Shown: one piece after another, positions 17,730 to 25,366 of the stretch
Layout of the letters: each line of letters begins with the position of its first letter
How positions within the stretch are numbered: position 1 is the stretch's first letter
Assembly (NCBI GenBank): GCA_020024455.1
Contig: JAHHTU010000004.1
Location: forward strand, 1-64,000
Length of the DNA stretch: 64,000 nucleotides
DNA from: Anaerotignum sp.
Lineage (GTDB): Bacteria > Bacillota > Clostridia > Lachnospirales > Anaerotignaceae
Reading direction: 5' to 3'
Position numbers and translations under genes: made by a program
The notes under the pieces: generated by a model
What the model saw: only the letters and a program-made list of their open reading frames with translations
Told to the model about the DNA's origin: nothing
The model's database searches: none

Positions 17730-17770
17730 AAGCTGATGACATCAGTCAAAATGGTGTCATTGGCTTTTTT
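17730..17770 (+). promoter_or_regulatory. Attenuator-like leader of the CLC-F gene
   Basis: The arms AAGCTGATGACA (17730-17741) and TGTCATTGGCTT (17755-17766) form a 12-bp stem with two G-T pairs, and six T follow. This looks like an intrinsic terminator lying between promoter and start codon. The left arm can alternatively close a small hairpin, CTGAT-GAC-ATCAG (17733-17745), which would disrupt the terminator. The inducer is not evident, and the canonical fluoride riboswitch sequence is not present. Confidence 0.6.
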
Positions 17771-17790
17771 ATTGGAAAGAGGGGATAGTT

Positions 17791-19056
17791 TTGCAAAAAC
17801 ATATGTTAAAATCATGGAAAACACAATGTTTGCTTGCAGTTGTGGGGCTATGGATTGGTGTAGCAACTGCCATTGTGGTGACCATATTCGGAAGAACATT
17901 ACTTTGGATTTCAGCATTTCGTGATGTACATATCAAACTGTTGTTACCGTTTTTGTGTTTATGTGGTGTAGTGCTGATTGCGGTATATCAAAAATGGGGC
18001 GGACGCAGCAAAGAGGGTATGGGACTGGTGTTGTTAGTCGGCCAGCGGAAAGAACAAGAAATCCCATTGCGTTTAATTCCGTTTATTATCGGCAGTACAT
18101 GGCTGACGCATTTGTTTGGGGGCAGTGCAGGTCGAGAAGGTGTGGCAGTGCAAATCGGTGCAACGGTATCGCATCATATTGGCAAATGGTTTGATGTGGA
18201 GGACAACCGACACATTTTTTTACTGACAGGTATGGCAGCGGGTTTTTCTGCTTTGTTTCAAACGCCGATTGCCGCAATCTTTTTTGCCATGGAAGTTTTG
18301 GTTGTGGGCAAATGGGCAATCCGTGGCATTGTGCCAATGGTTACGGCAGCATTTATGGCTTGTACCGTATCCAAGGCATTGGGAATTGTCAAATTTCATG
18401 TGGATTTGACCGATACATTACCGTTTGAGATACGCACCATCGCATATTTGATTGTATTGGGTTTGCTCTTTGGTATGGCAGGGAAATTGTTTGTGTTTGC
18501 CTTGCGATATGGCAAACAATACACAACAAAATATATTCCAAACCCATATTTGCGTATTTTTTTGGGAGGATTGCTCATCAGTATCTTGATTTGGGCATTA
18601 CATGGCGGCAGATATGCGGGATTGGGTACAAACTTGATTGGTGCGGCTTTTGCAAATGAAACCATATATCCATATGACTGGTTCTGCAAATTGGTATTGA
18701 CCGCATTTACATTATGTATCGGGTTTCAGGGAGGCGAAGTGACACCGTCTTTTGCCATTGGTGCGGCATTGGGTGTTGTTTTGGCGAAAGTGTTTGGATT
18801 GCCTGTATTTCTTGTGGCAGCGTTGGGGTGTGCGACTGTGTTTGGCAGTGCAACCAATACATTGTTTGCACCAATATGGATTGGGTGTGAATTGTTTGGT
18901 TTTTCTTATTTGCCATATTTTGCTCTGGTTTGTTTGGTTATGCATTTGCTTAGCTGTATGCCGTCGATATACAGCCAGCAAAAGCAGTATTTTTATTATA
19001 GAACGATAAGGGATTTTATTTTGCAATATCGACAAAGAAAGGATAGTCGTGTATGA
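17791..19056 (+). CDS. CLC-family antiporter of the fluoride-exporting (CLC-F) type
   Basis: This 421-aa membrane protein has the CLC fold. The region that in chloride-type CLCs reads GSGIP is here KEGMGLVL (M77). The gating-glutamate block is GGSAGREGVAVQIG (E116). The methionine and the GREG motif mark the CLC-F subclass, F-/H+ antiporters that detoxify fluoride. The positions match M79 and E118 known from the Enterococcus casseliflavus protein. The TTG start at 17791 is correctly spaced from AAAGAGGGG, whereas ATG 17803 is too far. It overlaps the next gene by 4 bases. Confidence 0.88.
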   Translation: MQKHMLKSWKTQCLLAVVGLWIGVATAIVVTIFGRTLLWISAFRDVHIKLLLPFLCLCGVVLIAVYQKWGGRSKEGMGLVLLVGQRKEQEIPLRLIPFIIGSTWLTHLFGGSAGREGVAVQIGATVSHHIGKWFDVEDNRHIFLLTGMAAGFSALFQTPIAAIFFAMEVLVVGKWAIRGIVPMVTAAFMACTVSKALGIVKFHVDLTDTLPFEIRTIAYLIVLGLLFGMAGKLFVFALRYGKQYTTKYIPNPYLRIFLGGLLISILIWALHGGRYAGLGTNLIGAAFANETIYPYDWFCKLVLTAFTLCIGFQGGEVTPSFAIGAALGVVLAKVFGLPVFLVAALGCATVFGSATNTLFAPIWIGCELFGFSYLPYFALVCLVMHLLSCMPSIYSQQKQYFYYRTIRDFILQYRQRKDSRV

Positions 19057-19988
19057 ATATTTATTTTGCACCTATGGAGGGCATTACAGGGTATGTGTAT
19101 CGACAGGCACATCAATTATATTTTCCGTCTGTGGAAAAGTACTTTTCTCCATTTGTTTCACCGACACAACATCATGCACTCAACCAAAAAGAAAAAAATG
19201 ACCTTATGCCAGAGCATAATCAACATATTTGTTTGGTGCCGCAGGTGATGACAAATCAGGCAGAATATTTTTTGAGGGTATGCAAAACATTGGAACAAAT
19301 GGGGTATCAGGAAGTCAATTTGAATTTAGGCTGTCCTTCTGCAACGGTTGTGACAAAGGGAAAAGGTGCGGGATTTTTGGCAAATTTAGATGGATTGCAT
19401 CTATTTTTGGAAGAAGTGTTTGCAAATTGTCCGTTGGAGATTACGTTGAAAACAAGATTGGGTATGGAACAACCGGAAGAAGTGTTCGATTTGATGCGGA
19501 TTTTGGAACAATACCCTGTCAAAGAATGGATTTTACACGCAAGGGTGCGGGAAGATTACTATCAATATACACCCAGATATGAAATATTTGCAGAAGTGGC
19601 AAGGCAAACCAAATTACCATTATGCTATAACGGCGATATTTTGACAAAACGGGAATATCAAGATTGTATCGACCGTTTTGCCAATATACAAAGTGTCATG
19701 ATTGGAAGAGGGCTGTTACATAATCCGGCATTAGTAAGAGAAATCAAAGGCGGTTTGCCCATGACAAAAGCAGAATGGAAACAATTCCATCAAACGGTAT
19801 ACGAAGGCTATCAAGTGATGATGCAAAGCCAACGCAATACATTATTCAAAATGAAAGAATTATGGACATACTGGGCAAGTTTGGTTCCCCAAGAAACCAA
19901 AATGCTGAAAAAAATCAAAAAAGCAAACGATTTTGCAACATATGAAGCGGCTGTGGAGCAATTATTTCTTTCAGAAATAGACATTTGA
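19053..19988 (+). CDS. dus: tRNA-dihydrouridine synthase
   Basis: This 311-aa flavoenzyme reduces uridines in tRNA to dihydrouridine using NADPH and FMN. The TIM-barrel start IYFAPMEGITGYVYR is typical. NLNLGCPSATVVTKGKGAG contains the catalytic cysteine. LPLCYNGDI and VMIGRGLLHNPAL are the FMN-phosphate-binding strands. It overlaps the CLC-F gene by 4 bases (ATGA), so it is probably translated from the same message. The exact Dus subfamily and position modified cannot be assigned. Confidence 0.92.
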   Translation: MNIYFAPMEGITGYVYRQAHQLYFPSVEKYFSPFVSPTQHHALNQKEKNDLMPEHNQHICLVPQVMTNQAEYFLRVCKTLEQMGYQEVNLNLGCPSATVVTKGKGAGFLANLDGLHLFLEEVFANCPLEITLKTRLGMEQPEEVFDLMRILEQYPVKEWILHARVREDYYQYTPRYEIFAEVARQTKLPLCYNGDILTKREYQDCIDRFANIQSVMIGRGLLHNPALVREIKGGLPMTKAEWKQFHQTVYEGYQVMMQSQRNTLFKMKELWTYWASLVPQETKMLKKIKKANDFATYEAAVEQLFLSEIDI

Positions 19989-20028
19989 GTAAAAATAACG
20001 TATCATCAAATCCGAAGGGAAAGATTGT

Positions 20029-20109
20029 ATGGATTGGTTGGAAGTGATATTGGAATGTATTGCAGATGTCATCGAATACGTTGTTTTCAAAAAAAGGAAA
20101 AAGAAATGA
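20029..20109 (+). CDS. Candidate 26-residue small protein
   Basis: ATG 20029 opens a 26-codon frame. An acidic/hydrophobic segment (MDWLEVILECIADVIEYVVF) is followed by a strongly basic tail of six residues. The shape suggests a membrane-associated amphipathic peptide. GAAGGGA ends eight bases upstream of the ATG, a good ribosome binding site. It lies alone between dus and uppP. I do not recognise a family. Translation is not proven. Confidence 0.45.
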   Translation: MDWLEVILECIADVIEYVVFKKRKKK

Positions 20110-20205
20110 TTTTGAAAAGAAATTTTGTTTTTGCATGGATATTTTGCCAAAAACAAAGTATAATAAAGCAATCAAAAAAATTTACATAACAAAGCGAGGA
20201 AAACT

Positions 20206-21066
20206 ATGGATTGGATAGAATTGTGCAAGGCTGTGTGGTTTGGCATCATTGAGGGGATTACAGAATGGTTGCCAATCAGTAGTACGGGGCATATGTTGTT
20301 GTTTAATGAATTTGTGGCGTTGGACGTTACACCGGAGTTTTACAGAATGTTTGAAGTGGTGATACAATTAGGGGCAATTTTTGCGGTGGTATTGCTGTTT
20401 TGGCATAGCATCTTTCCGTTTCAAAAGCCGCTCTATGACCCAAGACGCAGAAAAACGGGGTTGATTTCTTATCTACGACTGGATATTTGGGTGTTATGGC
20501 TGAAAATATTGGTGGCTTGTGTGCCTGCGGCAGTGGTTGGGCTTTTGTTCAGTGAACAGTTTGAGGAGTTGTTTTATAATCCCGTGTCTGTGGCATTGGC
20601 ATTGATTGTCTTTGGTGTGGCGTTTTTGGTGATTGAACAAAAACACAAAGGAAAACGTGCGAAAGTCAATGATTTATCCGAGATTACATTTCAGTTGGCG
20701 TTGTATATTGGTATTTTTCAGTTGATTGCTGCCATTTTCCCCGGTACTTCCCGCTCCGGTGCAACCATTGTGGGAGCATTGTTATTGGGGGTATCCCGTA
20801 CCGTTGCCGCAGAGTTCACATTCTTTTTGGCAATCCCTGTGATGTTTGGTGCAAGTTTGTTGAAGATATTGCAATTTGGATTCCATTTTAGCGGTATGGA
20901 AGTGGCAATCTTATTGACCGGTATGGTGGTTGCATTTGTGGTATCTGTATTGGTTATCAAATTTTTGATGGGATACATCAAAAAACATGACTTCAAAGTC
21001 TTTGGTTGGTATCGGATTGTACTGGGACTTTTGGTATTGGTATATTTTGGATTGTTTGCAAAATAA
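20206..21066 (+). CDS. uppP: Undecaprenyl-diphosphatase (UppP/BacA)
   Basis: This 286-aa membrane phosphatase recycles undecaprenyl diphosphate to the monophosphate carrier used in cell-wall synthesis. It also gives bacitracin tolerance. Both active-site motifs are present: GIIEGITEWLPISSTGHM near residue 15 and FPGTSRSGATIVGALLLGVS near residue 180. It starts at ATG 20206 after AAGCGAGGA. A -10 like TATAAT lies at 20159, with no convincing -35. It is functionally linked to uppS in the following operon. Confidence 0.95.
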   Translation: MDWIELCKAVWFGIIEGITEWLPISSTGHMLLFNEFVALDVTPEFYRMFEVVIQLGAIFAVVLLFWHSIFPFQKPLYDPRRRKTGLISYLRLDIWVLWLKILVACVPAAVVGLLFSEQFEELFYNPVSVALALIVFGVAFLVIEQKHKGKRAKVNDLSEITFQLALYIGIFQLIAAIFPGTSRSGATIVGALLLGVSRTVAAEFTFFLAIPVMFGASLLKILQFGFHFSGMEVAILLTGMVVAFVVSVLVIKFLMGYIKKHDFKVFGWYRIVLGLLVLVYFGLFAK

Positions 21067-21101
21067 TTGCCAATTTTTCGACAAAACGTATGGAGAATAT
21101 G

Positions 21102-21130
21102 TTGAAAGACAGACCATTGTATGATATAAT
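21102..21130 (+). promoter_or_regulatory. Promoter driving a short leader before pyrH
   Basis: TTGAAA (21102-21107) and TATAAT (21125-21130) have an exact 17-base spacer. Transcription from it meets a terminator-like hairpin within about 50 bases, before reaching pyrH at 21278. Confidence 0.65.
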
Positions 21131-21155
21131 CATCAACAACAGTAAATATGGCATG

Positions 21156-21189
21156 AAAAAAAGGGAAATGTGCGGACATTTCCTTTTTT
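21156..21189 (+). terminator. Terminator-like hairpin in the pyrH leader
   Basis: GGAAATGT (21164-21171) and ACATTTCC (21176-21183) pair with a GCGG loop. The stem is flanked by an A-tract and followed by TTTTTT. It either ends the uppP transcript or attenuates the promoter at 21102. A 16-codon frame (MKKREMCGHFLFYGRE, from 21154) spans it but lacks a ribosome binding site. Confidence 0.7.
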
Positions 21190-21277
21190 ATGGAAGAGAA
21201 TAGAAAAGAATTCTGAAATTAAATGTGGAAATCTTGCAATATTTATGATACATTATTCATATAAGGAGGCTGTTTGT

Positions 21278-21988
21278 ATGTATAAAAGAATTGTGCTGAA
21301 ACTAAGCGGAGAGGCACTGGCAGGAGATAAGGAAGGCGTATCTTTTGATGATGCAGTCATTTCTGATTTGGTCAAGCAAATTCGTCAAGTTGCAGAAATG
21401 GGCACACAGATTTGTTTGGTTGTCGGGGGTGGCAATTTTTGGCGTGGCAGAAGTGCCGACAGTGGTATGGACAGAACAAAAGCAGACCAGATTGGTATGT
21501 TGGCAACTGTGATGAATGCCATCTACTTGGCAGATGCCTTCCGTCAACAAGGTACAAAAGCTGTGGTACAAACACCCATTCCTTTTGGTACTATGACGGA
21601 ACTGTTTTCCAAAGACAGTGCTTTGTCACATTTGGAACAAGGTCATGTGTTGATTTTTGCGGCAGGTTTGGGACACCCATTCTTCTCCACAGATACCATT
21701 ACGGCATTGCGTGGTGCAGAGTTGGACGTGGACGGTTTGTTCTTTGCAAAAAATATTGATGGGGTATATGACGATGACCCTGCAACAAATCCAAATGCCA
21801 AAAAATTTGACATCATCACATCAGAAGATATTGTAAAGAAAAACTTAAAAGTCATTGATACATCAGCAGCAGCTCTTTGTTTTGAAAGAAAAATTCCTGT
21901 TGTAATATTTGGTCTGAACGAAGAAAACAGCATTATGCGTGCAGTCAAAGGCGATAAAATCGGTACATTGGTCACCGTAGCAAAATGA
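21278..21988 (+). CDS. pyrH: UMP kinase
   Basis: This 236-aa hexameric kinase phosphorylates UMP to UDP and is essential for pyrimidine nucleotide synthesis. The N-terminus YKRIVLKLSGEALAG is the ATP/phosphate-binding start of the amino-acid-kinase fold. VVGGGNFWRGR and VDGVYDDDPATNPNAK-like residues (IDGVYDDDPATNPNA) are diagnostic. It starts at ATG 21278 after ATAAGGAGGC. It is first gene of the conserved pyrH-frr-uppS-cdsA-dxr-rseP run. Confidence 0.97.
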   Translation: MYKRIVLKLSGEALAGDKEGVSFDDAVISDLVKQIRQVAEMGTQICLVVGGGNFWRGRSADSGMDRTKADQIGMLATVMNAIYLADAFRQQGTKAVVQTPIPFGTMTELFSKDSALSHLEQGHVLIFAAGLGHPFFSTDTITALRGAELDVDGLFFAKNIDGVYDDDPATNPNAKKFDIITSEDIVKKNLKVIDTSAAALCFERKIPVVIFGLNEENSIMRAVKGDKIGTLVTVAK

Positions 21989-22006
21989 TATTAGGAGGAA
22001 AAAAAT

Positions 22007-22564
22007 ATGGCATCTGAATTGACAAAAGTATATGACGAAAAAATGCAAAAAACATTGGCAGCATTGGAAAGTGATTACAGCACAATCCGTGCAGGTCGTG
22101 CAAACCCTCATGTATTGGATAAAATTATGGTGGATTACTATGGCACACCAACACCCATCAACCAAGTGGGCAATATTTCTGTACCCGAAGCACGCATGAT
22201 TCAAATTCAGCCTTGGGACATTTCCATGCTCAAAGCGATTGAAAAAGCAATCAATGTATCCGAATTGGGTATCAACCCCGGCAATGATGGTAAAGTCATT
22301 CGTTTGATTTTCCCTGAATTGTCCGAAGAACGCAGAAAAGAATTGAACAAAGATGTAAAGAAAAAAGCGGAAAATGCAAAAGTTGCTATCCGTAATGTAC
22401 GCCGTGATGCCATTGATGCATTCAAAAAACAAGAAAAGAAAAAAGAAATCACAGAAGATATTCTGAAAGATTTGGAAGACGAAATTCAAAAATTGACTGA
22501 CAAATATATTGCGGAAATTGATAAAAAATGTGACGCAAAATGCAAAGATATTCTGGCTGTTTGA
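22007..22564 (+). CDS. frr: Ribosome recycling factor
   Basis: This 185-aa protein acts with EF-G to split post-termination ribosomes. The signature regions are STIRAGRANPHVLDKI, VDYYGTPTPINQVGNIS and the helical EERRKELNKDVKKKAENAK. It starts at ATG 22007 after TTAGGAGGAA, 18 bases from pyrH. Length and neighbours are exactly as in most Bacillota. Confidence 0.98.
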   Translation: MASELTKVYDEKMQKTLAALESDYSTIRAGRANPHVLDKIMVDYYGTPTPINQVGNISVPEARMIQIQPWDISMLKAIEKAINVSELGINPGNDGKVIRLIFPELSEERRKELNKDVKKKAENAKVAIRNVRRDAIDAFKKQEKKKEITEDILKDLEDEIQKLTDKYIAEIDKKCDAKCKDILAV

Positions 22565-22580
22565 TATTTCGCAAAATGAC

Positions 22581-22602
22581 GCCCCTCTCCGTGCAGAGGG
22601 GC
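22581..22602 (+). terminator. GC-rich intercistronic hairpin between frr and uppS
   Basis: GCCCCTCT and AGAGGGGC form an 8-bp stem with a six-base loop. No T-run follows, so it is more likely a processing or stability element than a full terminator. Confidence 0.5.
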
Positions 22603-22623
22603 ATTGTTACATAGGAGGAAGAT

Positions 22624-23364
22624 ATGTTTTTTCAAAAAGATAACAAAACATTTGAAATCAATATGGATAATATACCACAACATATTGCCATCATCATGGA
22701 CGGTAATGGCAGATGGGCAAAAAAACGTGCATTGCCCAGAAAAGCCGGTCATAAAGCAGGAGCAGAAACCTTGGAAAAAATCATTGGCCATTGTAGTAAA
22801 TTGGGTGTCAAACATTTGACTGTGTATGCATTTTCCACAGAAAATTGGAAACGCTCACAAGAAGAAGTAGATGCGATTATGGATTTGTTGCGTCAATATT
22901 TGAATGTGTATTTCAAACGTTTTTTGAAAGACAATATTCGCTTGCGTGTGATTGGGGACAGAAGTCGTTTGGCACAGGATATTCAGGAAAGTATCATGGA
23001 AAATGAAAATCGTACAAAAGACAAAGACGGTTTGTGTGTGCATATTGCATTGAACTACGGTGGCAGAGATGAACTGTGCAGGGCTGTCAAAAAAGCAGCA
23101 AAAGATGTGGAAACCGGCAATTTGAAAGCAGAAGAAATCACAGAAGATGTGATTGCCTCTTATTTGGATACCGCAGATGTGCCAGACCCTGAACTGGTCA
23201 TTCGCACCAGTGGAGAAGAACGTATCAGTAACTTTTTGTTGTGGCAGGTTGCATATAGTGAATTTTATTTTACAGATGCATTATGGCCTGATTTCACCGA
23301 TAAAATGTTGGAAGAAGCGATTTACGATTACCAAAATAGAGAGCGTCGTTTTGGTGGCAGATAA
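22624..23364 (+). CDS. uppS: Undecaprenyl diphosphate synthase (isoprenyl transferase)
   Basis: This 246-aa cis-prenyltransferase elongates farnesyl diphosphate with eight isopentenyl units to make the C55 lipid carrier. The catalytic Asp is in HIAIIMDGNGRWAKKR, followed by HKAGAETLEKI and the family pattern ALNYGGRDELCRAVKK. RTSGEERISNFLLWQ near the C-terminus binds diphosphate. It starts at ATG 22624 after AGGAGGAAG. Confidence 0.97.
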   Translation: MFFQKDNKTFEINMDNIPQHIAIIMDGNGRWAKKRALPRKAGHKAGAETLEKIIGHCSKLGVKHLTVYAFSTENWKRSQEEVDAIMDLLRQYLNVYFKRFLKDNIRLRVIGDRSRLAQDIQESIMENENRTKDKDGLCVHIALNYGGRDELCRAVKKAAKDVETGNLKAEEITEDVIASYLDTADVPDPELVIRTSGEERISNFLLWQVAYSEFYFTDALWPDFTDKMLEEAIYDYQNRERRFGGR

Positions 23365-23381
23365 CAAAAGAGGTGAAGTAT

Positions 23382-24200
23382 ATGAAAACAAGAATTATTT
23401 CGGCGATTGTACTTCTGCCTGTGCTGATTTTTTTGGTGGTAAGTGGTGGCATTTGGCTGAAAATGATGACGGGGTTTTTGGCTCTGGTGGGAATGTATGA
23501 GTTTTATCAGGCATTTTCCAAAGAAAACAAACCACTTCATGCAATTTGTTATGCGTTTGCCATATTTTATATCATCTTTATAGAACAGATTATCAATGGA
23601 TATCATTATTTTAATATCTTTGTGTCTGTATTTTTGATGGTGCTTTTGATTTATACGGTTGTGAACCACAAAAAAACAAATATTATGGACGCTATGACAG
23701 GATTTTTTGGGTTTTTCTATGCTTGTTTTTTGTTATCCCACATCTATTTGGCTAGGGAATATGTATATGGCAATTTGTTGGTTTGGCTTGCTTTTATTGC
23801 GGCATTTGGTTGCGATACGGGGGCGTATTTTACAGGCGTGGCATTTGGCAAACATAAACTTATTCCTGATTTAAGCCCCAAAAAAACCATAGAAGGTTCT
23901 GTAGGCGGGATTGTTACGGCAACCATATTGGCATTGGCTTATGGCATTTGGTTGCAGACATCATTTGAAATGGAAGGCGTAAATGTATTGCTTTTGTGTG
24001 GCTTGACAGGTTTTTTTGGCTCTTTTTTGGCACAGATTGGCGATTTGTCGGCATCTGCCATGAAACGTATGACAGGGATAAAAGATTTTGGTCATTTGAT
24101 GCCGGGACATGGCGGTGTCTTAGACCGCTTTGACAGTGTGATATTGACAGCACCGATTGTATATTATATTATGTTGCTTTTGATGAAAGTACCTTTTTGA
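23382..24200 (+). CDS. cdsA: Phosphatidate cytidylyltransferase
   Basis: This 272-aa membrane enzyme makes CDP-diacylglycerol from phosphatidate and CTP for phospholipid synthesis. About eight helices are predicted. The C-terminal signature SAMKRMTGIKDFGHLMPGHG continues as GVLDRFDS, fully matching the CDP-diglyceride synthase pattern. ATG 23382 is chosen because AAGAGGTGAA lies seven bases before it. GTG 23373 is inside that site. Confidence 0.96.
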   Translation: MKTRIISAIVLLPVLIFLVVSGGIWLKMMTGFLALVGMYEFYQAFSKENKPLHAICYAFAIFYIIFIEQIINGYHYFNIFVSVFLMVLLIYTVVNHKKTNIMDAMTGFFGFFYACFLLSHIYLAREYVYGNLLVWLAFIAAFGCDTGAYFTGVAFGKHKLIPDLSPKKTIEGSVGGIVTATILALAYGIWLQTSFEMEGVNVLLLCGLTGFFGSFLAQIGDLSASAMKRMTGIKDFGHLMPGHGGVLDRFDSVILTAPIVYYIMLLLMKVPF

Positions 24201-24214
24201 TAGGGGGAAATGAT

Positions 24215-25360
24215 ATGAAAAAAATCGCAATATTGGGTTCTACGGGTTCCATTGGCACACAGACATTGGAAGTGGTAGACATATTGCAAGATGTTGTGGT
24301 CTGTGGTATCAGCGGAAACCACAACATCAAATTGTTGGAACAGCAAGCAAGGAAATATCGCCCTCGTTTGGTTGCTGTGATGGAAGAACACAATGCAAAA
24401 GCATTGCAACAAGCATTGTCTGATACCAACTGCAAAGTCGTTTGCGGTATGGAGGGACTTGTGGAAGTGGCAACCATGCAGGAAGTGGATATGGTGGTGA
24501 CATCTGTTGTGGGAAACGTTGGTTTGCGTCCGACATTTGCGGCAATATCCGCAGGTAAAAACATCGCTTTGGCAAATAAAGAAACATTGGTTTCCGCAGG
24601 GCAGTTGGTGATGGATTTGGTCAAACAAAAAGGTGTTGCCTTGTATCCTGTGGATAGTGAACATTCTGCCATATTCCAAGCTTTGCAAGGAAATGCTGGC
24701 AATGCTGTCAGAAGGATATTGCTGACAGCATCAGGCGGCCCGTTTCGTGGCAGAACAAAACAGGCATTGGCAAATGTGACAGCCAAAGATGCACTCAAAC
24801 ACCCAAATTGGAGTATGGGGCAGAAAATTACCATAGATTCTGCCACTTTGATGAACAAAGGGCTGGAAGTGATGGAGGCAAAATGGCTGTTTGGCGTGGA
24901 TACGGATAAAATAGAAGTGTTAATCCACCCGCAAAGTATTTTGCATTCCGCTGTGGAATATGAAGATGGTGCAGTGATGGCACAAATGGGTGAACCGGAT
25001 ATGCGTGTTCCCATACAATATGCTTTGACATACCCCAAAAGGGTGAAAAATCCATTCCCAAAAATAGATTTCACACAGCGTTGTGAAATGACATTTGAAC
25101 AGCCGAATACAGAAACATTCCGTTGCTTGTCTTTGGCATACCAAGCGTTGAAAATCGGTGGAACAATGCCTGCGGTTTTGAATGCGGCAAATGAAATTGC
25201 TGTTGCAAAATTTTTGCAGGGAGAGATTGGATTTTTGGATATTCCAACATTGATAGAAAAAACAATGCAGGCATATACTGTAAAACAACAGTATACATTG
25301 GAAGATTTGCTCAACGCAGATACATGGGCAAGAGGATTTGCAACAGAAACAAAACTTTAA
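24215..25360 (+). CDS. dxr: 1-deoxy-D-xylulose 5-phosphate reductoisomerase
   Basis: This 381-aa NADPH-dependent enzyme catalyses the first committed step of the MEP isoprenoid pathway. The NADPH-binding start is KKIAILGSTGSIGTQTL. ALANKETLVSAGQLV, VDSEHSAIFQAL and TASGGPFRG are active-site regions. It starts at ATG 24215 after TAGGGGGAAA, not at an upstream ATG overlapping cdsA. The pathway supplies the precursors used by uppS in the same operon. Confidence 0.97.
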   Translation: MKKIAILGSTGSIGTQTLEVVDILQDVVVCGISGNHNIKLLEQQARKYRPRLVAVMEEHNAKALQQALSDTNCKVVCGMEGLVEVATMQEVDMVVTSVVGNVGLRPTFAAISAGKNIALANKETLVSAGQLVMDLVKQKGVALYPVDSEHSAIFQALQGNAGNAVRRILLTASGGPFRGRTKQALANVTAKDALKHPNWSMGQKITIDSATLMNKGLEVMEAKWLFGVDTDKIEVLIHPQSILHSAVEYEDGAVMAQMGEPDMRVPIQYALTYPKRVKNPFPKIDFTQRCEMTFEQPNTETFRCLSLAYQALKIGGTMPAVLNAANEIAVAKFLQGEIGFLDIPTLIEKTMQAYTVKQQYTLEDLLNADTWARGFATETKL

Positions 25361-25366
25361 TTTTTT

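Noticed and set aside
17716..17790. Fluoride riboswitch upstream of the CLC-F gene
   Set aside because: The leader has a CTGATGAC segment like the 3' part of the crcB motif, but the conserved 5' GGCGATG-type block is missing. The promoter leaves too little room for the full aptamer.
22581..22602. Full terminator splitting frr from uppS
   Set aside because: The stem is strong but has no T-run. The two genes belong to a widely conserved operon, so a processing or stability element is more likely.
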